DNA of 9,784 nt from an uncultured Oscillospiraceae bacterium (GTDB lineage: Bacteria > Bacillota > Clostridia > Oscillospirales > Oscillospiraceae), in assembly GCA_900752305.1 (NCBI GenBank), contig CAADUV010000072.1:1-9784 (forward strand), written 5' to 3'. The notes beneath the pieces are model-generated. The model ran no database searches, was not told the DNA's origin, and saw only the letters and a list, made by a program, of their open reading frames with translations. This document shows, one piece after another, positions 1-6,277 of the stretch (positions within the stretch are counted from its first letter, which is position 1; each line of letters starts with the position of its first letter). Both the position numbers and the translations under genes were made by a program.

Positions 1-1241
1 GTGCGGCGGCAGGACTCCACCTGCTGCTGCAAGAGGGGCAAGTCCGCCCGAAGGAGACAGCCGTGGCCGGAGGAACCGGTGACGGTGACGGGGCAGAAGA
101 CCTTGGCGGTGCCTTTCTCGTGGATGAGGCAGAGGAGAAGCTCCTGGGCGTCGTTGAAATCCCGGCCGGGGACTTCCAGCTCCCACTGCCAGTCGTGGCC
201 GCCCTTGTGACGGGCGAAACAGCCGGGCTGGGTCTGCCACTGGACGGGGAGGGCTTGGGTCAGCGGCTCCGCCGCAGGCACGTCGCCGGGGGGCAGCTGC
301 CGCCAGGCCAACAGGGGGCGGTGCTCTGTGCCGCAGTACAGATAGCAGTTCCAGCCGTCCTGGGTGACCACCGGATGACCTTCCGCCTGTTCCGCCACGG
401 CCACGGCACCGGAGCCTTCCGTGAGGGTCAGGGGGGCGTGGAGGGGGATGTCTCCGTCCATGCCCAGGACGCAGGTGAGCCAATAGGGGCTGTCTGTATC
501 TACGGGCAGGTCGTTTAAGTCCAGGGTGCCGGTCACTTGATGGGTCTTTTCGTAGTCGCCTGCCGGGGTGGCGGGAGCGAAGATGGTGACCGGGTGGCTG
601 GTGGGGTGGACGGGGAGGAGGGAGAAGCCAATGGGGGCTTCCAGGGTCTTGGGGCAGAGGGCGGTGAGGGTCACCTTGCCGTCCTGGATGGACAGGTCGG
701 CGGCGCGGCAGGCCACGGTGGTGAAGTAGTGGCGCTGAACCGGGATGGCCTGGAGCAGCAGGGCGCCCTCCCGTCCCATCTGGCAGGGGAGTGCCTCATA
801 GGGCTGGTCGTCCCGGGCGAAGCGGTACACCGGCGGGACGGTCAGATCCCGGGCATCGTGGAAGTACAGGTTCAGCCCTTGCAGACGCTTTTCCAACGCC
901 TTGTATTGCAGGCGGCGGGTGATGAGGCCCTTTTCGGTGATCTGTCCCAGGGTCAGCGTCCAGTCCGTCTCCGGTGCGCTGGCAGCCACTGCCTCAAAGC
1001 CCTCCATGGGCACGGTGAACACGCCGTCCTGCACTTGACCGTCCTGGAGCCAGTGGGCGGTCTGAGATTTGGAGGTGGCGATGAGCACCAGCTTGCCGCT
1101 GGGCAGGGAGGCGCCGGAACGGGCTTTCAGCGCCAAGGTGCCGGGCTGGCTTGGGACAAAAGCGGCTTTTAAGGGCGGGGCGATGCCCACGATGGGAAGC
1201 TGGCCGGTCATGGGACGCCAGCGGGGGTTCGGGTTCGTCAT
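1..1241 (-). CDS. Partial protein of unknown function, divergent from the S10 operon
   Basis: Reading the - strand from an ATG at 1241-1239 gives 413 codons with no stop, continuing past the left edge, so only the N-terminal part is visible. I do not recognise the family. The protein starts MTNPNPRWRPMTGQLPIVG and has no signal peptide or membrane segment, so it is probably cytosolic. It is rich in alternating hydrophobic and polar stretches with many Pro, Gly and Trp, as in a string of beta-sandwich domains; no catalytic motif is visible. A candidate Shine-Dalgarno AAAGGAG (1255-1261) lies 13 nt from the ATG, longer than the 6-11 nt seen in the r-protein genes. A well-formed sigma-A promoter lies upstream (1329-1357). 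Several + strand open frames across this region have no ribosome sites and are mirror images. An N-terminal region of a large surface-polymer or glycosyltransferase-like protein is one guess, weakly held. The long uninterrupted frame, start site and promoter make a real gene likely. Confidence 0.72.
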   Translation of the reverse strand, partial: MTNPNPRWRPMTGQLPIVGIAPPLKAAFVPSQPGTLALKARSGASLPSGKLVLIATSKSQTAHWLQDGQVQDGVFTVPMEGFEAVAASAPETDWTLTLGQITEKGLITRRLQYKALEKRLQGLNLYFHDARDLTVPPVYRFARDDQPYEALPCQMGREGALLLQAIPVQRHYFTTVACRAADLSIQDGKVTLTALCPKTLEAPIGFSLLPVHPTSHPVTIFAPATPAGDYEKTHQVTGTLDLNDLPVDTDSPYWLTCVLGMDGDIPLHAPLTLTEGSGAVAVAEQAEGHPVVTQDGWNCYLYCGTEHRPLLAWRQLPPGDVPAAEPLTQALPVQWQTQPGCFARHKGGHDWQWELEVPGRDFNDAQELLLCLIHEKGTAKVFCPVTVTGSSGHGCLLRADLPLLQQQVESCRR

Positions 1242-1328
1242 AGGCAGGAAGGGACTCCTTTCCGTAGTCGTGTGTGTTACTATATATTAAATGTATAAAA
1301 TCGTGGTCGTTGTGGTAGGATTGCTGAA

Positions 1329-1357
1329 ATTATATCATATCTCGCCCTGTACGCCAA
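1329..1357 (-). promoter_or_regulatory. Sigma-A promoter for the divergent - strand gene
   Basis: On the - strand a perfect -10 box TATAAT (1334-1329) follows a -35 box TTGGCG (1357-1352, 4 of 6 consensus bases) with an ideal 17-bp spacer. Transcription would start near 1322 and give a leader of about 80 nt before the ATG at 1241. The -35 box sits inside the inverted repeat at 1350-1365. The motif match is seen directly; activity is inferred. Confidence 0.62.
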
Positions 1358-1365
1358 GTGGCGTA
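1350..1365. repeat. Perfect inverted repeat, possible operator
   Basis: TACGCCA-AG-TGGCGTA is a perfect inverted repeat with 7-bp arms and a 2-bp centre. It covers the whole -35 box of the - strand promoter and lies about 53 bp upstream of the -35 box of the S10 promoter. That placement fits a repressor site for the - strand gene, but it could also be chance or a small hairpin. No regulator gene is visible in the window. Confidence 0.4.
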
Positions 1366-1398
1366 TAGCGGAGGGGGATTTTGTGGAGTTCGACGGAG

Positions 1399-1447
1399 AA
1401 AAAACGCAAAAAAGTTCTTGACGCGGGGGTTGCCTTTGGTGTATGAT
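1399..1447 (+). promoter_or_regulatory. Main S10 operon promoter with UP-like A-tracts
   Basis: The -35 box TTGACG (1418-1423, 5 of 6) and -10 box TATGAT (1442-1447, 5 of 6) are separated by 18 bp. Immediately upstream lie two A6 tracts (1399-1404 and 1408-1413) spaced by CGC, in the position where the RNA polymerase alpha subunit binds UP elements. Transcription would start near 1453-1455. This is the best + strand promoter in the window and is what one expects for a highly expressed ribosomal operon. The start point is inferred. Confidence 0.75.
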
Positions 1448-1596
1448 AACAAAGGTGTGCTGTATAGGCGCACTATGCGATGACGCGGGAGATTGCGGAG
1501 CGATCCGGTAACTTCCGCCGAGTATGTCCGGGCTGGATTCTGGGCGGCTGAGATTTTTGTTATGCCAAGGCGGTATATCGCCGTGGTATGGCAGGC

Positions 1597-1626
1597 AGCC
1601 GGCAAATTGTGTCGGCTTTCTCTATG
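1597..1626 (+). terminator. Candidate attenuator hairpin in the S10 leader
   Basis: AGCCGGCA (1597-1604) pairs with TGTCGGCT (1610-1617) to give an 8-bp stem with one G-U pair and a 5-nt loop, followed directly by the T-rich tail TTTCTCTAT. A competing pairing exists: CGGCTG (1545-1550) with CAGCCG (1596-1601), which would destroy this stem and enclose the 1563-1593 hairpin. The interrupted T tract makes it a weak terminator, so partial attenuation is the most that can be suggested. Confidence 0.3.
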
Positions 1627-1722
1627 ACCCGGAGTGATACACACGGCATAGCGTATTCAAAATCGCAGCTTGACCCGGCTCAGAAGACATCCTGGTCATG
1701 TACAACGAACGTACGAAATGTT

Positions 1723-1728
1723 AGGAGG
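1723..1728 (+). promoter_or_regulatory. Ribosome binding site of rpsJ
   Basis: A perfect AGGAGG ends 10 nt before the ATG at 1739. It fixes the S10 start there rather than at the in-frame upstream ATG at 1670, which has no Shine-Dalgarno site and would add 23 non-homologous residues. Confidence 0.9.
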
Positions 1729-1738
1729 AAACCCAATC

Positions 1739-2047
1739 ATGGCAAAAGAGATGATTCGCATCCGTCTGAAGGCTTATGACCATCAGCTGATCGACCAGAG
1801 TGCAGAGAAGATTGTCGAGACCGCAAAGCGCACCGGCGCCAGCGTCTCCGGCCCCATCCCCCTGCCCACCAAGAAAGAGATCGTCACCATCCTGCGCGCT
1901 GTCCACAAGTACAAGGATAGCCGTGAGCAGTTTGAGCGTCGGACTCACAAGCGTCTGATCGACATCCAGAACCCCACCCCCAAGACGGTCGAATCCCTGA
2001 TGGCGCTGCAGCTGCCCGCAGGCGTGGAAATCGAGATCAAGCTGTAA
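1739..2047 (+). CDS. rpsJ: 30S ribosomal protein S10
   Basis: Encodes 102 residues, the usual bacterial S10 length, starting [15 protein letters not shown] and ending AGVEIEIKL. The family hallmarks [28 protein letters not shown], and the long ribosome-penetrating loop around residues 38-65 with [17 protein letters not shown] are all present. S10 sits in the head of the small subunit; in other bacteria it also serves as NusE, pairing with NusB in transcription antitermination, and nothing here suggests that role is lost. It is the first gene of the operon, reached through a 285-nt leader, and is followed by an unusually long 252-nt gap rather than by an immediate rplC. Start chosen by AGGAGG at 1723-1728. 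Confidence 0.98.
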   Translation: MAKEMIRIRLKAYDHQLIDQSAEKIVETAKRTGASVSGPIPLPTKKEIVTILRAVHKYKDSREQFERRTHKRLIDIQNPTPKTVESLMALQLPAGVEIEIKL

Positions 2048-2070
2048 TTTCCACAGCAGCGTTTCAGTCA

Positions 2071-2106
2071 GGTTCCGGAACATGAGATCGGAACCGCACA
2101 TTTTTT
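2071..2106 (+). terminator. Terminator-like hairpin just after rpsJ
   Basis: A perfect 7-bp stem, GGTTCCG (2071-2077) with CGGAACC (2089-2095), has an 11-nt loop. A T6 run (2101-2106) follows after GCACA. The 5-nt gap between stem and T run weakens it as an intrinsic terminator; it may be a partial stop or a processing/stability hairpin for the rpsJ message. Confidence 0.35.
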
Positions 2107-2221
2107 ACTGTTTGTAGAACCCGTTCCCCGGCGACTTGCGAGTCGGGGGGGTCATGTTGAGAGGTCATCGGCTTCACCCAAAAGCCATCGCACGGTTCGC
2201 CGACAACGAATCGAACGCAGT

Positions 2222-2255
2222 TCTGACTCGCTCAAAAAAGTCGTCAGATTTTTTT
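2222..2255 (+). terminator. Candidate intrinsic terminator/attenuator before rplC
   Basis: TCTGAC (2222-2227) pairs with GTCAGA (2243-2248) across a 15-nt A-rich loop, and a run of seven T follows at once (2249-2255). It lies 45 nt before the rplC start with no promoter between, so it can only act as a regulated or leaky stop. An alternative inner pairing GACT/AGTC (2225-2228 with 2239-2242) is possible. The short, only moderately GC-rich stem limits strength. Confidence 0.42.
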
Positions 2256-2299
2256 GAAAACTCTCAACCAATAACCTATACCAAGGAGGAAACAACCGT

Positions 2300-3022
2300 A
2301 TGGAAAAGGCAATCATCGGCAAAAAGGTCGGCATGACCCAGATCTTTGACGCCGACGGCAAGGTCGTGCCCGTTACCGTCATCGAGGCGGGCCCCTGCAG
2401 TGTCGTGCAGAAGAAGACCGCCGAAAAAGACGGCTACGAGGCCGTACAGCTGGGCTTCATGCCCACCACCGACAAGCACCTGACCCGTGGCCAGAAGGGC
2501 CACCTGGCAAAGGCAGGCGTCGGCAACCTGAAAGTCCTGAAGGAATTCAAGCTGGACAACTACGAATCCCTGAACGTGGGCGATGAGCTGAAGGCGGACA
2601 CCTTCGCCATCGGCGACCGCATCGACGTCACCGGCATCAGCAAAGGTAAGGGCTTTGCCGGCGTTATCAAGCGTCACGGCGCACACCGCACCCCCATGAG
2701 CCACGGCGGCGGCCCCGTCCATCGTCACGCAGGTTCCATGGGCTCCACCTCTACTCCTTCCCGTATCCGGAAGGGTAAGATCGGCGCTGGCCAGATGGGC
2801 AACGAACAGGTCACCATTCAGAACCTGGAAGTCGTCCAGGTCGATCCCGAGATCAACCTGATCGCAGTCCGCGGCGCCATCCCCGGCCCCAAGGGCGGCG
2901 TGGTATTCCTGAAGAGCACCGCTAAGGTCAATGTCGTCCACACTGGCGATGCTGGCATCAGCGTCAACCCGCAGAAGGCTTCCGGTCGTAACCCGCAGAA
3001 GGCTTCCGCAAGAACAAGATAA
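2300..3022 (+). CDS. rplC: 50S ribosomal protein L3
   Basis: Encodes 240 residues. The body matches bacterial L3: [20 protein letters not shown] at the N-terminus, the basic glycine-rich extension around residues 113-165 ([27 protein letters not shown]) that reaches toward the peptidyl-transferase centre, and the conserved GQMGNE at 164-169. L3 helps start assembly of the large subunit on 23S rRNA. Family members usually end shortly after the position equal to about residue 209; here some 30 extra residues follow, containing the tandem octapeptides NPQKASGR and NPQKASAR (223-238). AGGAGG at 2284-2289 lies 10 nt before the ATG. The gene follows an attenuator-like gap, so its expression may be set separately from rpsJ. 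Confidence 0.98.
   Translation: MEKAIIGKKVGMTQIFDADGKVVPVTVIEAGPCSVVQKKTAEKDGYEAVQLGFMPTTDKHLTRGQKGHLAKAGVGNLKVLKEFKLDNYESLNVGDELKADTFAIGDRIDVTGISKGKGFAGVIKRHGAHRTPMSHGGGPVHRHAGSMGSTSTPSRIRKGKIGAGQMGNEQVTIQNLEVVQVDPEINLIAVRGAIPGPKGGVVFLKSTAKVNVVHTGDAGISVNPQKASGRNPQKASARTR
2966..3008 (+). repeat. Tandem repeat encoding the L3 C-terminal octapeptides
   Basis: The 19-base unit AACCCGCAGAAGGCTTCCG occurs identically at 2966-2984 and 2990-3008, a period of 24 bases or 8 codons. It encodes NPQKASGR then NPQKASAR at the end of rplC. Identity at the DNA level, including third positions, suggests a recent duplication or conversion rather than old protein-level conservation alone. Confidence 0.85.
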
Positions 3023-3043
3023 GGGAAAGGAGAGAGTACCATC

Positions 3044-3664
3044 ATGCCTAAGGCTAATCTGTATGATATTACTGGCAAGCAGGTGGGCGAGGTCGAACTG
3101 GCAGAAGCTGTGTTCGGGATCGAACCCAATGAGACTGCTGTCCATGCCGTGGTGAAGAATCACCTGGCAAACTGCCGGCAGGGCACTCAGTCCGCCCTGA
3201 CCCGCGGCGAAGTGTCTGGCGGCGGCAGAAAGCCCTGGAGACAGAAGGGCACCGGCCGTGCCCGTCACGGCAGCATCCGCAGCCCCCAGTGGACCCACGG
3301 CGGCATCGTGTTCGCACCCAAGCCCCGTTCCTATCGCTACACCCTGAACAAGAAGCTCAAGAGACTGGCGCTCAAGAGCGTCCTGTCCGATAAGGCCGCC
3401 AACGGCCGCATCCTGGTCGTCGATGGCCTGGATCTGCCCGAAATCAAGACCAAGTCCATGAAGTCCCTGCTGGACACCATGGAAGCAGGCAAGAGCGTCG
3501 TCATCACCGAAGGCGTTAAGACCAACGTGGTTCTGTCCGCCCGCAACCTGCCCGGCGTGAAGACCACCCCCGCCAACATCCTGTCCGTCTATGATCTGCT
3601 CAACGCAAAGAGCCTGGTCGTGGATAAGGCAGCACTGGCTGTGATCGAGGAGGTTTATGCGTAA
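3044..3664 (+). CDS. rplD: 50S ribosomal protein L4
   Basis: Encodes 206 residues, normal for Firmicutes L4. The family signature is the extended arginine-rich loop at about residues 56-95 with [20 protein letters not shown] and [13 protein letters not shown], which lines the narrowest part of the peptide exit tunnel opposite L22. In this loop, changes in the [12 protein letters not shown] stretch are known to give macrolide resistance in other bacteria; it reads as wild type here. In Escherichia coli L4 also represses its own operon; the same is not established for this lineage. AGGAG (3028-3032) lies 11 nt before the ATG, 21 nt after rplC. The stop overlaps the next ATG by one base (TAATG). 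Confidence 0.98.
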   Translation: MPKANLYDITGKQVGEVELAEAVFGIEPNETAVHAVVKNHLANCRQGTQSALTRGEVSGGGRKPWRQKGTGRARHGSIRSPQWTHGGIVFAPKPRSYRYTLNKKLKRLALKSVLSDKAANGRILVVDGLDLPEIKTKSMKSLLDTMEAGKSVVITEGVKTNVVLSARNLPGVKTTPANILSVYDLLNAKSLVVDKAALAVIEEVYA

Positions 3665-3957
3665 TGACTGCTTATGATATCATCAGGAAGCCCGTCGTTA
3701 CCGAGGCTTCCATGGCTGCTACCGCCGATCGCAAGTACACCTTCGTTGTGGACAAGAGAGCCAACAAGGTGGAGATCGCAAAGGCAGTGGAAAAGATCTT
3801 TGATGTAAAGGTCGAAAAAGTGACCACTATGAACTATGATGGCAAGAAAAAGCGGATGGGTATGGCTCGTCCCGGCAAGCGCGCCGACTGGAAAAAGGCG
3901 ATCGTCAAGCTCACCGCTGACTCCAAGACCATCGAGCTCTTCGAACAGATGGTGTAA
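3664..3957 (+). CDS. rplW: 50S ribosomal protein L23
   Basis: Encodes 97 residues starting [17 protein letters not shown], with [20 protein letters not shown] and the basic loop [20 protein letters not shown], the standard L23 layout. L23 lies at the exit of the peptide tunnel and is the docking protein for trigger factor and the signal recognition particle. The start overlaps the rplD stop by one base; its AGGAGG (3648-3653) is inside rplD, 10 nt away, so translation of the two is probably coupled. The stop is fused to the Shine-Dalgarno site of rplB. Confidence 0.98.
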   Translation: MTAYDIIRKPVVTEASMAATADRKYTFVVDKRANKVEIAKAVEKIFDVKVEKVTTMNYDGKKKRMGMARPGKRADWKKAIVKLTADSKTIELFEQMV

Positions 3958-3971
3958 GGAGGTAACGCAGC

Positions 3972-4805
3972 ATGGCTATTCGTAAATACAAGCCCACGAC
4001 CCCCGCACGCCGCCACATGACGGTGTCCAAGTTCGAGGGCATTGATAAAAAGGCTAAGCCCGAGCGCAGCCTCACCGAGGTTCTGAACAAGAAGGGCGGC
4101 CGCAACAACTATGGTCGTATCACCGTTCGCCACAGAGGCGGCGGCGGCAAGAAGATCTACCGTATCATCGACTTCAAGCGTGATAAGGAAGGTCAGGCAA
4201 CCGTCCTGCGTCTGGAATACGATCCCAACCGCAGCGCCAACATCGCACTGATCCAGTACGAAGATGGCACCAAGGCTTATATCATCGCGCAGTCCGGCCT
4301 GAAGGCTGGCGACGTGGTGGAATCCGGCCCCGCAGCTGACATCAAGCCCGGCAACTGCCTGCCCATCGCCAACATCCCCGTTGGTACCGTCATCTCCTGC
4401 ATTGAACTGCACGTCGGCCGCGGCGCTCAGCTGGTCCGCGCAGCAGGTCAGCAGGCTCAGCTGATGGCAAAGGAAGGCGCTTACGCACAGGTTCGTCTGC
4501 CCTCCGGCGAATATCGCCTGATCAAGATGGAATGCCGCGCCGTCATCGGCCAGATCGGCAACGAAGACCACGGCAACATCCACATCGGTAAGGCTGGCCG
4601 CAAGCGTCACATGGGCATCCGTCCCACCGTCCGCGGCTCCGTCATGAACCCCAACGACCATCCCCACGGCGGCGGCGAAGGCCGCGCCCCCATCGGCCGT
4701 CCCGGCCCTGTCACTCCTTGGGGTAAGCCGGCTCTGGGTTACAAGACCCGTAAGAAGAAGAACCGTACCGAGAAGTTCATCGTACGGCATCGTAACGCTA
4801 AGTAA
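3972..4805 (+). CDS. rplB: 50S ribosomal protein L2
   Basis: Encodes 277 residues, full length. Visible hallmarks are [20 protein letters not shown], the RNA-binding stretch [21 protein letters not shown], and the C-terminal [19 protein letters not shown] containing the histidine (equal to H229 in E. coli) placed near the peptidyl-transferase centre. L2 joins the subunits at an inter-subunit bridge and is needed for peptidyl-transferase activity. The C-terminus [17 protein letters not shown] is typical of Firmicutes. AGGAGG at 3957-3962 shares its first base with the rplW stop and is 9 nt from the ATG. Confidence 0.98.
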   Translation: MAIRKYKPTTPARRHMTVSKFEGIDKKAKPERSLTEVLNKKGGRNNYGRITVRHRGGGGKKIYRIIDFKRDKEGQATVLRLEYDPNRSANIALIQYEDGTKAYIIAQSGLKAGDVVESGPAADIKPGNCLPIANIPVGTVISCIELHVGRGAQLVRAAGQQAQLMAKEGAYAQVRLPSGEYRLIKMECRAVIGQIGNEDHGNIHIGKAGRKRHMGIRPTVRGSVMNPNDHPHGGGEGRAPIGRPGPVTPWGKPALGYKTRKKKNRTEKFIVRHRNAK

Positions 4806-4820
4806 GGAGGCTATCTAAGA

Positions 4821-5090
4821 ATGAGCAGATCTGTTAAGAAAGGCCCCTTCTGCGCCCCCGAGCTGCTGAAGCGAGTCGAAGAAATCAATGCCAGTGGCCA
4901 GGAAAAGGTGCTGAAGACCTGGAGCCGTAGCTCCACCATCTTCCCCTCCTTCGTCAGCCACACCATCAACGTCTACAATGGCAAGAAGTTCATCCCCGTC
5001 TATGTGACCGAAGATATGGTCGGCCATAAGCTGGGTGAATTCGCTCCCACCCGGACCTTCAAGGGTCACAGCGGCGGCAAAACCAAGTAA
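4821..5090 (+). CDS. rpsS: 30S ribosomal protein S19
   Basis: Encodes 89 residues starting [20 protein letters not shown]. The family core [23 protein letters not shown] and [19 protein letters not shown] are present. S19 sits in the small-subunit head, forms a complex with S13 and contacts the A-site tRNA and the large subunit. It ends GHSGGKTK, a few residues shorter than the Bacillus protein. AGGAGG at 4805-4810 overlaps the rplB stop and lies 10 nt before the ATG. Confidence 0.98.
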   Translation: MSRSVKKGPFCAPELLKRVEEINASGQEKVLKTWSRSSTIFPSFVSHTINVYNGKKFIPVYVTEDMVGHKLGEFAPTRTFKGHSGGKTK

Positions 5091-5105
5091 GGAGGAACGG
5101 AAATA

Positions 5106-5444
5106 ATGTCTGAAGCAAAAGCAAAACTGTCCTTTGCCCGTATCTCCCCCCGCAAGGTGAACGTCGTTTGCGCCCTGATCCGCGGTAAGGACATCGAAAT
5201 GGCAACCGCCATTTTGCAGCACACTCCCAAGGCTGCCTCTGAATACCTCATCAAGCTGGTAAAGAGCGCCGCAGCCAATGCGGAAAACAACCACGGTATG
5301 GATCCCTCCAAGCTGTACGTTTCCGCAGCGTATGCCGATGCCGGCATGATCATCAAGCGTATGCGCCCCCGTGCGCATGGCCGCGGCTATCGCATCAACA
5401 AAAGAACTTCTCGCATCACCGTCGTGGTGAAAGAGAAGGAGTAA
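5106..5444 (+). CDS. rplV: 50S ribosomal protein L22
   Basis: Encodes 112 residues. Recognisable parts are RISPRKVNVVCALIRGKDIEMA near the start, KSAAANAENNHGMDPSKLYVSAA in the middle, and the long beta-hairpin around residues 80-100 with GMIIKRMRPRAHGRGYRINKRTSR, which reaches into the exit tunnel next to L4 and binds all 23S domains during assembly. Deletions in that hairpin give macrolide resistance in other species; it is intact here. The Shine-Dalgarno site is fused to the rpsS stop (5088-5095) and lies 10 nt from the ATG. Confidence 0.98.
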   Translation: MSEAKAKLSFARISPRKVNVVCALIRGKDIEMATAILQHTPKAASEYLIKLVKSAAANAENNHGMDPSKLYVSAAYADAGMIIKRMRPRAHGRGYRINKRTSRITVVVKEKE

Positions 5445-5458
5445 GGAGGTAGAGATAT

Positions 5459-6277
5459 ATGGGACAGAAAGTGAATCCCCACGGTTTCCGAGTGGGTGTC
5501 ATCAAAGACTGGGATTCTCGCTGGTACGCCCGGAACGAGAAGGTCGGCGACCTGATCGTGGAAGACCAGAAGATCCGTAAATTCCTGAAAAAGACCCTGT
5601 ACGCAACCGGCGTGCCTCGTATCGAGATCGAACGAGACAACTCCGTCGTCCGCATCTACCTCCACTGCGCCCGTCCCGGCATGATCCTGGGCAAGGACGC
5701 GACCGAAGTAGAACGTCTGCGTCAGCAGGTGGAAAAGATGATCGGCAAGCCGACTCAGCTCAACATCGTTGAAGTCAAGCGCAACGAAGTGGACACCACC
5801 GCTCAGCTGGTGGCTGAAAATATCGCCCAGCAGCTGGAGAAGCGTACCAGCTTCCGCCGCGCCATGAAGAACGCCATCGGCCGTTCCATGCGCTCCGGCG
5901 CCAAGGGCATCAAGGTCATGCTGGCAGGCCGCCTCAATGGCGCTGAAATCGCCCGCAGCGAGACCTATCACGAAGGTACCATCCCCCTGCAGACCCTGCG
6001 CGCGGACATCGACTATGGCTTTGCAGAAGCTGCCACCACCTATGGTCGCATCGGCATCAAGGTGTGGATCTACAAGGGCGAAGTGCTCAGCCAGACCCTG
6101 CGCACCACCCCCCGTACCATCGACCTGTCCAAGCCCTACCGGGAACGCAGCGACCGTCGTCGTCGTGACGGCCGCGGCCGCGGCGGCTACAACCGCAACC
6201 GCGACAACAACCGTTCCGGTGGTTACAATCGCCGCAATGACGGCGCTTCCAAACCCAAGGAAGGAGGGAATCGCTAA
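5459..6277 (+). CDS. rpsC: 30S ribosomal protein S3 with a long basic tail
   Basis: Encodes 272 residues, about 50 more than the 218 of Bacillus S3. It starts [20 protein letters not shown]; a KH-type RNA-binding domain follows at about 39-107 and the C-terminal S3 domain at about 120-212 ([53 protein letters not shown]). S3 with S4 and S5 lines the mRNA entry channel; the basic residues used for mRNA unwinding in E. coli (R131, R132, K135) correspond to R133, R134 and K137 here. Two oddities: the KH loop reads GKDA (78-81) instead of the usual GxxG, and residues 226-272 form a low-complexity tail rich in Arg, Gly and Asn. AGGAGG (5444-5449) overlaps the rplV stop. The stop overlaps the rplP ATG by one base. 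Confidence 0.97.
   Translation: MGQKVNPHGFRVGVIKDWDSRWYARNEKVGDLIVEDQKIRKFLKKTLYATGVPRIEIERDNSVVRIYLHCARPGMILGKDATEVERLRQQVEKMIGKPTQLNIVEVKRNEVDTTAQLVAENIAQQLEKRTSFRRAMKNAIGRSMRSGAKGIKVMLAGRLNGAEIARSETYHEGTIPLQTLRADIDYGFAEAATTYGRIGIKVWIYKGEVLSQTLRTTPRTIDLSKPYRERSDRRRRDGRGRGGYNRNRDNNRSGGYNRRNDGASKPKEGGNR
6134..6274 (+). other. Arg/Gly/Asn-rich C-terminal tail of S3
   Basis: This part of rpsC encodes residues 226-272, made almost only of R, G, N, D, Y, S and K, with RGG and GGYNR units ([20 protein letters not shown]). Such sequences are usually disordered and bind RNA. At the DNA level it holds a CGT repeat and a GGCCGCGGCCGCGGCGG run near 6170-6187. The last bases also supply the rplP Shine-Dalgarno site (AGGAGG, 6262-6267), so the end of the tail does double duty. 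Confidence 0.8.

Larger units (their letters stand above)
1454..1738 (+). promoter_or_regulatory. Long structured 5' leader of the S10 operon
   Basis: About 285 nt separate the inferred transcription start from the rpsJ ATG. No plausible gene fills it: the small open frames at 1480-1551 and 1588-1779 have no Shine-Dalgarno site. Hairpins can be drawn by eye at 1457-1473 (GTGC/GCAC), 1563-1593 (TGCCA/TGGCA outer, GGCG/CGCC inner) and 1597-1617. CCGCC (1515-1519) can also pair with GGCGG (1543-1547). S10 operons of gamma-proteobacteria are autoregulated by L4 through a leader hairpin; whether this leader plays an equivalent role is unknown and the sequences do not look alike to me. Confidence 0.5.
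2048..2299 (+). promoter_or_regulatory. Structured non-coding gap between rpsJ and rplC, attenuator-like
   Basis: This 252-nt gap contains no supported gene. Five hairpins are visible: 2071-2095 (GGTTCCG/CGGAACC) followed by T6; 2126-2149 (CCCC..CGACT-TGCG-AGTCG-GGGG, with a 2-nt bulge); 2170-2186 (GGCTT/AAGCC); 2193-2213 (CGGTTCG/CGAATCG, one G-U); and 2222-2248 (TCTGAC/GTCAGA) followed by T7. GCGAGTC (2138-2144) is exactly complementary to GACTCGC (2225-2231), extendable by GGGG/TTCT with G-U pairs, so the middle hairpin, this long-range pairing and the final terminator-like hairpin exclude one another. No convincing internal promoter was found, so downstream genes must depend on read-through. 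The pairings are seen; the regulatory role is inferred. Confidence 0.55.

Noticed and set aside
63..518. + strand open frame of 151 residues
   Set aside because: It is exactly codon-aligned antisense to the - strand gene, has no Shine-Dalgarno site, and is glycine/valine-rich in the way expected of a mirror frame.
537..1172. + strand open frame of 211 residues
   Set aside because: It overlaps the same - strand gene in antisense, lacks a ribosome site or promoter, and has a composition typical of shadow frames in GC-rich DNA.
1480..1551. 23-codon open frame in the S10 leader, a possible leader peptide
   Set aside because: There is no Shine-Dalgarno site before its ATG and no codon run suited to amino-acid sensing.
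1588..1779. 63-codon open frame running into rpsJ
   Set aside because: No ribosome site precedes it and it overlaps the well-supported rpsJ start in another frame.
2126..2149. GC-rich hairpin considered as an intrinsic terminator
   Set aside because: No T run follows; the downstream sequence is GGTCATG. It is kept only as part of the proposed switch.
2254..2282. Possible promoter TTGAAA-17-TATACC before rplC
   Set aside because: The start point would fall inside the rplC Shine-Dalgarno site, so the transcript could not be translated normally, and the -10 match is only 4 of 6.
2276..3298. 340-codon - strand open frame across rplC and rplD
   Set aside because: It is antisense to two certain r-protein genes; long antisense frames arise from their strong codon bias.
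3834..4790. 318-codon - strand open frame across rplW and rplB
   Set aside because: Antisense shadow of conserved genes with no promoter or ribosome site.
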